A stretch of 64,000 bases of DNA from Utricularia gibba. Its lineage: Eukaryota; Streptophyta; Magnoliopsida; Lamiales; Lentibulariaceae. The stretch lies in assembly GCA_002189035.1 (NCBI GenBank), contig NEEC01000009.1:806001-870000 (forward strand), in the 5' to 3' direction. The notes under the pieces are model-generated. The model was not told the origin of the DNA. It did not search any database and saw only the letters and a program-made list of their open reading frames with translations. The position numbers and the translations under genes are program-made. Below are positions 1 through 13,298 of this stretch, one piece after another. How positions within the stretch are numbered: position 1 is the first letter of the stretch; each line of letters opens with the position of its first letter.

Positions 1-2608
1 TGCCCTGGATTTCCTTAATATGTTTCCACGCTCCGAGAATACGTTGAGAAACTACAGTTGCTGAACTCCCCCAAGGAGCGTCAACACAGAATCTCTCAAG
101 TTCCAGATGTGCATTCTGATCGAACAATGGATCCTGATTACAAACCAGAAGAAGATAAAATTGGTCTCACAAGTAAAATAGGTACCGCGTCATTGATTAA
201 GCTGTTTTACACCCTGATTGCCCATTTTTATTCTCTGGATATGATGTGCAATAAGCATCTGAATTTGCAGATGAGCATGGGCTAAGTTCTGATCCATATC
301 AAAATGGTAGGAGGCGTGTCTCTCCAAGAGTAAAGGGTAACTTTCTGAGGAAATGCACAGTACTGCATATTTCACTTGCATTCCACTCGTGTGACCTTTT
401 TTTTTTTTGGTGCATTGATCAGGCAAGGATTTGCCGAAACAGGTGGCAAATAGAACTAAATCAGAGAAGACACTTGCAAGTGGATCAAATAAGTTGGACA
501 ACCATTTGACTCGCTCTGCTGTTTCTAACCCAGGAGATCAAATTAGTACTTGCCAATTGATGCAAGATTCTGGACAGGGCACAAATACTGCCACAAACTC
601 TGGTTCTCCTGATCATATTGAGACAGAGCGGCTGTGGCATTATCGAGACCCTAATGGAAAGATTCAAGGACCATTTTCCATGATGTACCTACGAAAATGG
701 AGCATGTCCGGATTCTTCCCAAGTGATATGAGGATATGGACTAATCATGAGCAGTATGACTCGTTGCGTCTTTCTGATGCACTCAATGGTAAATTTCATG
801 CTGCTTCTGATCTCCGTGGAAAACCTTTAAAAGCCGAGGAGAATGTGTTGGCTGGTGGATGTAGAGCATCTGAGGTTAACAATCAAAATGGAGGGTATAG
901 TGTGAAGGCATTGACCTCTTGCAGTAATGATGATGTTCTGCCAGAAAAGAGCAGTGGGGTTGTGGCAGCAGAGACGTCCTGGCCACAGTTTTGGGGCTTT
1001 CTGAAAGACAATAGTTCGAGTGATGCGCAGCAACGGAATATGGTACCCTCATGTAGCACTGAGCTTACCCATAATGCTCGAACAGACAGAGGGACAGTTT
1101 GTGGTGAGGTAGAGCATGTTTCTCCAGTGGAAGAAGGGAATGCTCCAAATGGGGTTGTAAACAACCTTGAAGGGCATGGACTCGCAAAGGTATCGAGTGT
1201 TGAGGATCGACGGGGGCAAACTGCTGAGGCAAGTGTAAGACCTTTGGACATCGACTTGGGCTCATGTGGTGTAGACCCAGTTTCGGTTCCGGAACCAATA
1301 TCAAAGACACCATCTTCAAGCAAGAACTTGGGAAATTCCTTTGTCTTTGATCTTCCTAGCCCAACACCAAGCACAGCAGCTGAAAATCAGCAGTCAGTTT
1401 CTTCAGTGTCGGCACAGAAAACTTGCTTTTTGGAGCTGTTGAGCCCTGCACCAAGGTCAAGCCCTGATGATCAAGGAGCTGAGGCTATCGATTCGAAGCC
1501 TTCTGGGACATCCAATGTTCCAGCGGAAACAAGTTGGAGCATGGCTTCAAACCTAGTGTTAGGAGGTGTCCAAATGCCAGCAGTGTCTGAAGAATGGTGT
1601 GGATACTCACCCACACCAGCAAAACCATCTAGCCATGAATGGGAGGATACGAGCATTGTCTATGCATCTTCATCGAAGCCTCCAGAAACATCTGGTGAGA
1701 GTACAGCCAATCCAAATTCAGGGGGTGTTCAGATTCCTCCTGCGCAAAGCCTGCCTAATTGGCTGACACATGAGATGATTGAGTTTGATGCCCTGGGTGA
1801 GGAGTCAGTATCGGATTTGCTCGCAGAAGTTGATGCAATGGAATCCCAAGGTGGCTTGGTTTCTTCACCTCTATCTGCATTAAAGTTTGCAAGAGAATAC
1901 TTTGATGACTGCAAAGATGATTGCTTCAGTTCCATGGATGAATTTAGCTCTGTTCATGGTCCTCTAGGGAGCGATGTCTTGAGTTCCACTGGAGAAATGC
2001 AGCAAATGCATCAAGTCAGCCCATCAACACATATTGATGGTTTTGACTTTTTTGCCAAATCAAATACGCAGTCTTACTCTAGCTGTGGGAGTGAAACCAA
2101 AGCCCCAGTCTACACACAATCAGACTTCCACCCACAAGGATCAAACAGCACGGTTCATGAAATGGTGGGGGAAACCACCGCTCCCAGCATGGGGCCTCCT
2201 GATACAGTAGACCCTGGCTGGGGTACAGTTCAAGGCAACATAAACCTGGTTACAGTACAAGGTAATGTGAACCTTGTTCTTGGTGGTCCAGTTCAGGGGA
2301 TGCCTAACCTAAATTGGGGGATGAACCATGGGACAAGTTGGATGAAACCACCTGCTGCTGCTGCTCCGCACAACCGCAGCAGCCCCATGGTTGGCAGGGA
2401 TAACCAACGAAAGTTTAGTGGGGAGAGGTTTACCAGCACAAGAGCTGCAAATGAACCTGGATTCGGTAGGGGGCTGCCATTATGGAGCCGGCAGCCATAT
2501 GGCAGTGGAGGATACTCACGACCGCTTCCCAAAGGGCAGCGGGTGTGCAAGTTTTATGAGAGTGGACACTGCAAAAAGGGTGCCTTGTGTGACTATCTAC
2601 ATCCATGA
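1..2608 (+). CDS. GYF and CCCH zinc-finger protein (NERD / CCCH19-44 family), 3' part
   Basis: Partial: the window opens inside the gene. Three coding exons are visible at about 37-163, 273-336 and 423-2608, joined by GT-AG introns. The first begins after a 3' splice site at 35-36 with a branch-like ccttaat upstream. The long last exon carries a GYF domain (about nt 620-790, with [15 protein letters not shown] and a W-x-MSGFFP stretch), which in this family binds proline-rich ligands. A low-complexity region of about 500 residues follows. It ends in one C-x7-C-x5-C-x3-H zinc finger (CKFYESGHC...CDYLH) just before the stop. Several Trp-Gly pairs (FWGF, GWGT, NWGM) and W-containing repeats occur after the GYF domain. 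Arabidopsis NERD, a relative with PHD, SWIB and Plus3 domains upstream, acts in RNA-directed silencing and binds AGO2. Those upstream domains would lie left of this window. The family assignment is firm; which paralogue it is remains open. Confidence 0.88.
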
Positions 2609-3144
2609 AAAGCTCTGGAAATGTGCCAGAAAAAATGATCTTTGTAGATGAACTAGAGTTGCAGTTTCTAGTTGGAATTGCAAGCAGGGCTGACCCCTTG
2701 TCGTCAACCATCAAGCTAAACATCAGCAGGCACAACCCGAAAGGTGTAAGCAGATCCCAATTTGACCACAGCCACATGATGACTTATCAAGGCATTGCTA
2801 ATGTTTGTACAAGACTTGGGCTATATGCATTCTTGACTGTGCTTCTCAGTCTAGAAGCTCCTGAAATGTATTGTTGAGATTGATTAGATGGGACCTCGAA
2901 GGTGTAGAAAGGTTCCATGTTCAACATTTTATGATTCGGGCACCAGTTTACCATCAAGGTTAGCCTTGATTCAATAGAAGTTTCTTCTTCTTGTTCACTA
3001 GTTTCCTGAAGCCAGACTCTCTGAGTTTGTCTAACCAACCGTGAACTAAGATCAGCATTATTGATCAAAATGATAAACAAGAACAATTTTGATATTGCCA
3101 AAGTACTGTAGGTTGTACAGGAGTCGTTTTGGTCGATCAGCCAC
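2609..3144. other. Convergent 3' intergenic region
   Basis: These 536 bp lie between the stop of the CCCH gene (+) and the stop of the FHA gene (-). The two 3' ends converge, so the stretch should hold both 3' UTRs. I see no conserved coding frame and no recognisable repeat in it. Confidence 0.6.
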
Positions 3145-6108
3145 TCAACATGGCTCTTCTTTTCTTCGCATGCCCTGGTTGATCTCAAACAGAAAACTCA
3201 TCCCCTTGATCTACAATGTTGGGCCAGTCAAAAGAAATGCAGTTTGGAGAAGTAAGATGGTTCCTTCACAACAGGAGGCGGAATGTAACAAGTACCTCTA
3301 TCAAGCAACCGAGGACAAGTTCACCACTTGCCCACAAAGTACTGTTGTACGGTTCAACAATATGGAACTCCGGCCGAGGTTTTTCATAAAGAAAGATCCA
3401 TTTGCCTCCATCTTTATTATAGCCTGAGAAAAGGAAGCATGTACAAGCAATGTGACATTTCACAGGTTAACCATTTTGTCAAACAAAGACCTTGAAGGCG
3501 AGTTCGTTGCAACAGGAACGCATTGGAAGTGTGAAATGAATAGATTAGGAAACACACAGAAGAAGCCTGTAAAAAGTATTGCTCCGTAACCTTTTTCATG
3601 AGCAGGAAAGAGAAAGGTTATAATACCTGCCGCCTAGATACTTTATTAGCTCTTCCCTCTATTGCCAAATCAATGTCGACAGCAATGTCTTCCGTCGATC
3701 TTCCAACCAATACCTGAGAGAGTAGAAGGGAAAAGACATATACGTGAGGCTTTTATCCATCTATTATCTAAAGACGAGAACTCTTAGAAGGTGGGAAAAA
3801 ACGAAAGAAGACCTCAGTCTTCCTGATGTAATGCTTCGAATAGCGACCATACAAGATTGCAAATGCTCCCTGAGAAGTCATGGCCCTTTGCAAGCATGAA
3901 CGAGCTCCTTGTTCCAGTCTTATGATTGTCCTTTTTGTCTCATCGTACTGATAACTAGGATCTGCAATAAGAAGAATCAGAAAATTGATGATTTACTTAA
4001 CCCAAAAATGAAAGGAGTTACCTTTTCTGTTTATATGGAGGTCCTCATCGTATGGATCCAACTCCATCTCAAGTATCTGAATGAAAACATAGGTAGATCA
4101 GAAATACCGAAAAATCCAGCTATAGAATCTGATGCGAGTAAAAATTGATACGAAAAAATTGATACGACATTACCATGGCTTCCACATCTGAGAAATAAGG
4201 CACATCACTTTCCATCTGCGAATCATCGGACACAGCATACTCATCCGCAAATTCAGGATGCTTGAAAGCATCAGTCCGTGACTGCACTGCCTCAGAAGCT
4301 CCTGGAAGGTTGTTGACAGCCTCTTCACATTGATCACTCAAGCTTGACCAGCGCCAATGAAACTTGATACCAAGGGCTTCTCTTTTCACACAGTTTTCTG
4401 CTACTCTTGGATTCATGCGCAGAAAGTCGGAGGATCTTATGGTCTCCTTTGACATAGAGTTGAATGATGGTTCGTGCTCCCTGTTAACAAGGGAGCACGC
4501 GGTGGTAAATGGTAGTATAGCAGCACCTGGTTGTGTTTCAGAATGAAAAGGTGAGCCTGTATGATGGAAGACGTCATCATTGCACGGAATTTCAGGATCC
4601 TCTCTGTTCAACACACAGATGACTTTCCCGTCACTAATAACAGTGAAATCTGTAGGAAGATCCAGAATAGACTGAGAATTCACCACATCTCCATAGATAA
4701 CAGAACCAGAACATTCCTGCGTCAAAATATCTGTACTATTAGTCACCTCTAAGCTAGAATCAGGGAAAGTGTCAACTTGACATACATCTGCAGTCACTTC
4801 TAGGCTACCATTAACCGAATCCCTGCGAACTCTATCAATATCAAGGGTACAACATCTATCCACTGCAACAGATTTTTCACTAAAATCCATTAATAAATAT
4901 TCAACTTCGTTAGGAAGGTTGAAAAGTGAATCTGCATCCGCAATTTCACCTGTACTCACAACTTTCTTCGTTTCTTTTTCTAGATAGGCATCAACCACGC
5001 TGTCGTCAGCATTGGGCGATCTTGGCAATCCCATGGAAGCCGGCGGTACGTGAGATTTATCATCTTGAATCTCGGCCCATGTCTGAAGCTGAGCTTCCTC
5101 GCATGCGAACACTGCATCCACGCAATCATAACTAGGTGAATGAAATTTCTGTCTAGCATCAAATCCATCTAAATTATTCCGAAGATCGTCATCAACTAGA
5201 TCATTTCTGGCAGAAAGTAAAACTTCCAAACTAGCAGTAGGATTATCAGATCTTCCTTCTCCTGATGAGGTTGCTAAATCCTCGTTAAAGCCAGCAATAC
5301 CCATGATTCTGTTTTGGTGGTCCTCTTCAAAAAAATCTGGGTTCACATGCTCAGCTACATTACCAATACCATATTCCACAGGCGCGCCTTCTGCATTCCC
5401 CGGAGAGGGAAGGGCACGCCTTAAAATATCCAACATTTCTTCTTCAGAAAAATCAATCTGATCCACAGAGTTGCCACCTGGAATCACATGTTCCTGAAAA
5501 TCAGCTGCATGCTCATTTACCACATAATTTTTGGGCTCAAGAAAACCCATGTCTATATCACTGGAAAACTCTGTGCGGAGTCTTTTCCTGATGGCATAGT
5601 ATTTCTTCCGGATGCTCTCAGGCTTCCTTTTTTTGGCATCCTTATTTCTTGCAGTGCTGCTCTCCTGTCTATACTTGGATGTTGAGCTTGCGCCGGATAT
5701 CTCCAGCTCAAACATATGGTAAGATGCTTGGGAAGAAATATCATCATCATAGAGAAGAGAATGCCATCTCTCCTTCAGTTCTTGCAAAGTATATCTGCGG
5801 GAAAACTCCACTGCACCTTTGGCAAGTGCTTCGAGTGATGCACCAGCCTGCAAAAGCAAGTCAAAATGGCTCATCAACGGGGCCAAATTAATAAGCTCAT
5901 CATCCCAGAACCAAAAATCATAAATCTAGTTCAGATTATCACAGTCCACTGCCCCTAGCACAACACTATTTACATATAAAATAATCGACCAAAAATCGGA
6001 AAATACCGAACCCATGATTACAATAAATTGGATCACCTCAACGGCGTTCCTAAGCAACAAGTCATCTTCAGGAATCCACTGAAGCGAAACCCGATGAAAA
6101 CTCTCCAT
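3145..6108 (-). CDS. Microspherule protein 1-like FHA-domain protein (one frame break)
   Basis: Seven coding exons on the minus strand: 6108-6037, 5847-4174, 4076-4022, 3961-3813, 3713-3627, 3423-3296 and 3209-3145. The start is the ATG at 6108 (MESFHRVSLQWIPEDD). The N-terminus is the MCRS_N region (WIPEDDLLLRNAVE, then AGASLEALAKGAV and LKERWHSLLYD), a Myb-like fold. The large second exon is mostly disordered. The C-terminus is an FHA phosphothreonine-binding domain (LVGRSTED, IDLAIEGRANKVSRRQ, IIKMEANGSFF, KGMSFLFEINQ). Animal MCRS1 is a nuclear subunit of INO80/NSL complexes; Arabidopsis members include an embryo-lethal gene. In the sixth exon the frame breaks between LSS and GCLIE near 3309-3311. 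One extra G in the coding strand restores a standard FHA domain; as written the protein stops early. TGGGCC motifs lie upstream at 6465-6520. Confidence 0.85.
3309..3311 (-). other. Single-base frame break in the FHA domain
   Basis: On the coding strand the reading is TCC TCG GTT GCT TGA, which stops after LSSVA. The family pattern L-S-S-G-C-L-I-E, and the next exon continuing with I-K-G-M-S-F, both need TCC TCG GGT TGC TTG ATA GAG. A GG run therefore appears to have lost one G. Confidence 0.8.
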
Positions 6109-7042
6109 ACCACCTTCGAATCTCCTACGCGTAGCCGCAGGAAATTACGCTCTCTCGCTCCAATTCTCCCAACCTTGAGCGACAAAAAGAATCAGCAACA
6201 CTCCCCACCAACCGCAACCATCGAAACTTCCCCAACTCCCCTACTTTCGCGAACCGGCGGAAGAACATCAGTCCCTTCCTCAGCTTCCCGCAATCCCCTC
6301 CGATCCGTTTGATCAAAAGAGAAAGCTTCGTCGACGAATCCCGCAAGATATTTACGTGGACCTATTGGAATTTTTCCAGTCCGTTCCACGCACGAAATAT
6401 AACAGAATAATTCCGGAAATAATATATATATTTGTAATTGTTATTCTGTTTGAGCACGCACGAATGGGCCCACATTAGGGCCCAATATGGCGTCGTGTTT
6501 GGGCCCCACTCCCAGGCCCAAATTCCAACCAATTCGGACAGTAACTGAAAAATGATTGATTGATGGTTACACATGCCATCATTTCCACCCACGCGGTGGC
6601 CCATTCGGTGTGAGGGGCTGTCTTTGTACTTTTTGACATCTAATATTCATTTTGTTTATATTTGTTTATTAAATTAATTAAACATGTATTTTCTTTATTT
6701 TCGTGTATTTATACTATTCAAACGAAAATAAACGATGTTAATAGAGACGAACACAATTCTAATACCAGTTATTTGTTTATTATAATCAATTGAGTTGTTG
6801 ACGAATTGTTGGGGATAATTATTATAATTGAATTCCACTTAATCGATTTTTTTAATATTTAAAACTTGGAAGTCAGAAGTACTTTCGAGGATAATGTTTT
6901 TTTAATCAATTATTTTAAATGAGGATGGCTGAGGAGGGGTTCCACCATGAACCTCCTCGGTCACAGAGCATTTAATTCGCAATGTTTTTGCTGAGATTCG
7001 GTCGTGTAGATTGGTGATCCTACGGAAATCTAGAGAAAGGGA
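6109..7042. other. Divergent promoter region, MCRS1-like / ALDH3
   Basis: A 934-bp head-to-head spacer. Its left half is balanced in composition (likely 5' UTR of the MCRS1-like gene plus the site II cluster). The section 6600-6900 is AT-rich. I see no gene. Confidence 0.6.
6457..6525 (-). promoter_or_regulatory. Cluster of TGGGCC (site II) motifs
   Basis: Four copies of GGGCC/GGCCC with a flanking A/T lie at about 6465-6472, 6478-6484, 6498-6505 and 6514-6520. They sit 350-410 bp upstream of the MCRS1-like start and about 520 bp upstream of ALDH3 on the other strand. TGGGCC/T site II elements are known TCP-factor sites in promoters of plant growth-associated genes. Function here is inferred. 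Confidence 0.5.
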
Positions 7043-9414
<2,372 letters not shown>

Positions 9415-11542
9415 AGATGGTGAAGCAGACGTGCTGCAGCTGCAAGCCTATGTCTAAACCAATAATGTTGTGGTGTCGGAATGAAATAATAATGCACTTA
9501 TCCTATACCAGCTTTTGTTCTGGGAGAAAATTGGTCAAATGCCTGTATTTTTCTTTTTATCTTTTTAATCAATAAATTACTATTTACTTTACTTCATAGG
9601 TGTAACCAACATTTTGGAAAATTTTTATAGTTTATGTTTATTTTTTTAAACTTACTTTAAAGAATTAAAAATAGTTGATAAAAATAAAAAAATGTTGTAA
9701 ATATTCTATAAAATTATAAAAGATATACATAATTACTTTTCAAATCAAAGAAATAATTGAAAAAATAAAAATAGATGTAAAATTAGATCATTAATTACTT
9801 TTTCAAAAATAATTCTTGTAATATAATTTCAAAATTACTTTTGATAAAATTATTTTTATAATTGATAGTATTATAAAATATAATTATTTTTATTTTAAAT
9901 TCTAAAAATTTTCCACAACAATGCATTAGTTAAGAAATGATCCTCTTTATTTTTTGTAATAAATAAACTAATATTATATCCTAATTAAGATGTTTTATAA
10001 TTTGATTCTAAATCCATTCTAAGAATAGTATTTTAAAATCAAGTTGAATTGATTCCACAACTTATTTATAGGATGTGTTTTGTTGAAAAAATTTATTAAA
10101 TTGACTTTGTTTAATTTTTGAAGATTCTTATTAATAATTCAAAAATTATTAAGTTTCTTAAATCTTCATTTTGGTAATTAAATAAAAGATTAATTAAAAA
10201 TATATTATTTAATTTTCTATGTATTCTAAAAATATATTTATATTACAATATATAATAATTTAATATATTATACTTTATAATATTTTTTATTTTATTAATT
10301 TTTTATAATATACCACAAAACATTTTTACAATCTCAAACTAATTCTATTCACATAGTCTTAAAATTAATTTTATTCCAAATAATATAAACACAGCTAACA
10401 AACTATGCATCACATTCATAGTTTTAGGTTTAACTTTTTTATAATATATATATAGATATGTAGTGTAATAATAATAATAATAATAATAAATATGAGTTTT
10501 CAGAAAAAGGTAGGAATGATTAGAAGTAGGTGGGTACAGGTGCAGGGACAAGTAGGAAGGCAAGAAGTTACGCCTCCAAGTCATGTTGTCGGAAATCATT
10601 GTTTCATTTCAAAAGCAATGGCGCGGTTTCCGTTTGATTTGCTTGCCAAAAAAAAAAGTGGGATTTAAAATATTTTTTCATAATAAATAATAATGATAAA
10701 GATAGTGTGTGTGTGTGTGTGAAAGTGAAAGGATGAGGGGTGCGGTTGATCGACAGTTATGTGTGTGTATGGGTAAAAGCCGGCGAAGCTTCTAAACTTA
10801 GCACTGAAAGAGTGAAACAGAAAAAGAAGCTTTTGTGTCACTGGGCCCACCACCCCCCAAACCCCACTGTAAAAACTTTTATTTACCACCCCACTCGTGC
10901 TGTAAGAATTGGCCGTTTGGAGGAAGAGTTTCGGGTAAATTTGGTAATCTTCAACTAATTTTTAATAATAATGGAATTCAAAAAAACAATAATTTAAACG
11001 GATATATATATTAATTTAGTATACAAGATAATTATGGATGGCGGCGGTGACAGCACTGTGACTCTCTGCTGGCGTTGCTGCGTCCAAGGGAACTAACTGC
11101 TACAGCGATTCAAAGGGAGGAAGACTTGAGACTGAGAAAAAGGGCCAAATAATCTACAGAAAACAAAAGACAGGGAAGAGCGTCGTGTCGTCTCGTCGGA
11201 GTGGCTTTTGGGTGTGGAAAAGCTGCGGTGGAGGGAAAGCCGGAGTTAACAGGGACTGGTATTTGTGTGAAGATTTGGAGGAGGAGGAGGAGGGGGAGAG
11301 ATCACATGCGCAATTTGCAGAGGAGAGAAATTGTTGGGGTACGAAGGAGCTTTCAACTTCGTTCAGAATCGGAGTGCAGAAGTTGTCTGCCCCCAAACCC
11401 ACAATCCAAGAATCCCAGAAACAGCAGACAACGGCGGCCCTTGTCCCCGAGCATTACTCTCACGTCGCTATATGGATTCCTTCCTCAACATACAATTAAC
11501 TCTTCGTCTCTCCACACCAACAAAACCCTTTTCTCTTCTCCG
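9415..11542. other. AT-rich intergenic region between ALDH3 and SRS genes
   Basis: Contains the ALDH3 3' UTR, a probable foldback element at 9608-9921, an (ATA)n microsatellite near 10468-10490 and a (GT)n run near 10704-10720. From about 11040 the composition becomes GC-richer, consistent with the leader of the SRS gene. Open frames in 11185-11500 do not resemble a known protein. Confidence 0.55.
9608..9921. mobile_element. Putative MITE-like foldback element
   Basis: The ends are imperfect inverted repeats around TGGAAAATTTTTA: left TTTTGGAAAATTTTTATAGTTTA, right (complement) TTGTGGAAAATTTTTAGAATTTA. The roughly 300-bp interior is very AT-rich and non-coding. No target duplication could be fixed by eye. 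It resembles the element at 22508-22733. Confidence 0.4.
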
Positions 11543-12573
11543 ATGGCCGGTTTCTTCACCTTAGGAGGAGCTGCTGCTGCCGCCGCCGATCCACCCATTT
11601 CGTCGGAGATACATCCTGAGAATTGGTTCTTGTTAAGAAACGAGGAATCTGTGGTTCCCGTCTCCGTCCCCGTGCCTTACCGGGGTTTCGAGTTATGGCA
11701 ACATCAGCAGCAACAAAGGGGACAGGGGCAGGAAGAGAACAACTCTTTGCAGGAGATGTACGGTTCTGGGGGGGACTGGGTGTAGGTCCTAGCAGGGGAG
11801 GAGGGGGCTCGGAGATGGTTCCAGACCGGGGTTTTTGATGATGAGAAGCGCCGGAGCGGCAGCGGCGGCGCCTGGGAATGGTGGGATCAGTTGTCAGGAT
11901 TGTGGAAATCAGGCGAAGAAGGATTGCACGCATATGAGATGCAGAACTTGTTGCAAGAGCAGAGGGTTTCAGTGCCAGACTCATGTGAAGAGCACTTGGG
12001 TTCCGGCAGCGAAGCGGAGGGAGCGTCAGCAGCAGCAGTCGGAGACTTCCGGTGGGAAGAGGCAGAGAGAAACTCCAACCGTTTCCAACTCCCTCGTTTG
12101 CACCCGTATCCCCACACCCTCAGGTAACTTAAACCTAGACTCCCATATGTTGCCGCTACTTCAGCTTGAAGAAACTTCTTGTGTGGAAGGGTTGGAGGCT
12201 GGGAACTTTCCATCCCAAGTAACAGCTCCGGCGGTGTTCCGGTGCGTGCGCGTAAGCGCCGTGGACGAAGATCAATTCGCTTATCAAGCAGCAGTAAACA
12301 TCCGAGGACACGTGTTCAAGGGAATTCTCTACGACCAAGGCACCGAAGCTCAGTATCTGGCAGCCGTGGCAGCGGGGACACGTCTTCCGGCGGAGGGAGC
12401 ATCAGCGCCGGCGGTCACCCCTTAATCTGATAACCGGAACTTCCACATCGGGCACCCCCACCGCCGTCGTAACCGGCGGCCCCGCTTTACCCTTACTTGA
12501 CACCAGTTTCTATCCAGCCCCCATCAACAGCTTCATGGCGGGTACGCAGTTCTTCCCCCAATCAAGATCTTGA
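11543..12573 (+). CDS. SRS/SHI-family RING-like zinc-finger transcription factor (four frame breaks)
   Basis: Members of the SHORT INTERNODES/STYLISH family activate auxin-biosynthesis genes in gynoecium and leaf development. The start at 11543 gives MAGFFTLGG, the family N-terminus, followed by [11 protein letters not shown] and [12 protein letters not shown]. The Cys/His zinc finger reads [12 protein letters not shown]...[14 protein letters not shown]...[16 protein letters not shown] (about 11890-12030). The C-terminal IGGH domain reads [35 protein letters not shown], with IRGH in place of the usual IGGH. The tail ends [14 protein letters not shown] with the stop at 12571-12573. The frame shifts by -1 at four homopolymers: 11768-11774 (G7), 11832-11836 (T5), 12374-12377 (G4) and 12418-12421 (C4). 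One added base at each yields a complete protein of about 344 residues. No intron is needed. Confidence 0.85.
11768..12421 (+). other. Four one-base homopolymer frame breaks in the SRS gene
   Basis: The breaks lie at G7 (11768-11774), T5 (11832-11836), G4 (12374-12377) and C4 (12418-12421). Each moves the frame the same way, and each is flanked by family sequence in the two frames it separates, for example GSGG / LGVGPSRG, then GF / LMMRSAG. Confidence 0.8.
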
Positions 12574-13298
12574 GAGGAATCAGAATCCCATTAACTCAGA
12601 GCTTACTCATCTTCCATTAACGAAATATATACAAAAACCAGGGATTCACTTCTAACCCTAGTGACTTCCAACACCTAAGTATTTGACTATTTTATGCATT
12701 TTACAATATCAAATTTAATTTCATAAATCGGTTTAGGCTCATTTTATCGAATATCGAATTTCAATTTACATTACTTTTTACCAAATTGCCTCAAAATCTA
12801 TTGATTCGAATACGAAAACCAAATAAAAATTCGTATTTGATTGACTTAGATTTATTTACATCTCCAAATTACTATTTATATATGTGTTTTTAAATATGTG
12901 TGTCATTGAACTTCATAATCCTCACAATTTTTTTTTTGAAAAATATTCCGACATTTCTTTATTTTTTATTTTTTTTCTATATCTTATAACCATATGATGG
13001 CCTTCTTGATTTTTTTTAAATAATATATTTTTTATTTGTTAAAGATAAAATAGTTAAATATACTAAATTATATTTATAAAATTGACCTGATACTTGTATT
13101 TCAGAATTTTTTTTAATTATTTAAAAATAATTTATGTCATCAAACTAAGGTCAAAATAAATTAATGTTAAATAAATTATATTATAAATCAGGATATTCCA
13201 AAAGACGGTCGCCGTTTTTCATTACAAGGAGAGGTGTTGTTCTTCTTCGTTTTGAACCCCTTGCTCCTCCATCCATCCATGTCGTTTGGATCATGTGA
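12574..13298. other. AT-rich intergenic region
   Basis: Holds the 3' UTR of the SRS gene and that of the convergent beta-galactosidase gene. The middle (12700-13200) is strongly AT-rich. I see no gene or clear repeat. Confidence 0.6.

Noticed and set aside
11185-11500. Upstream coding frames before the SRS start
   Set aside because: They lie in the leader region, the family N-terminus MAGFF is clearly at 11543, and the upstream frames match nothing.
12124-12166. Small intron in the SRS gene (GTAACTT...CTTCAG)
   Set aside because: At about 40 nt it is too short for a plant intron, and the sequence reads through in frame as plausible protein ([14 protein letters not shown]).
11543-12573. SRS gene as a pseudogene
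   Set aside because: All four breaks are one-base losses in homopolymers, and the protein between them is conserved without stops or odd substitutions. The same error occurs in unrelated genes nearby.
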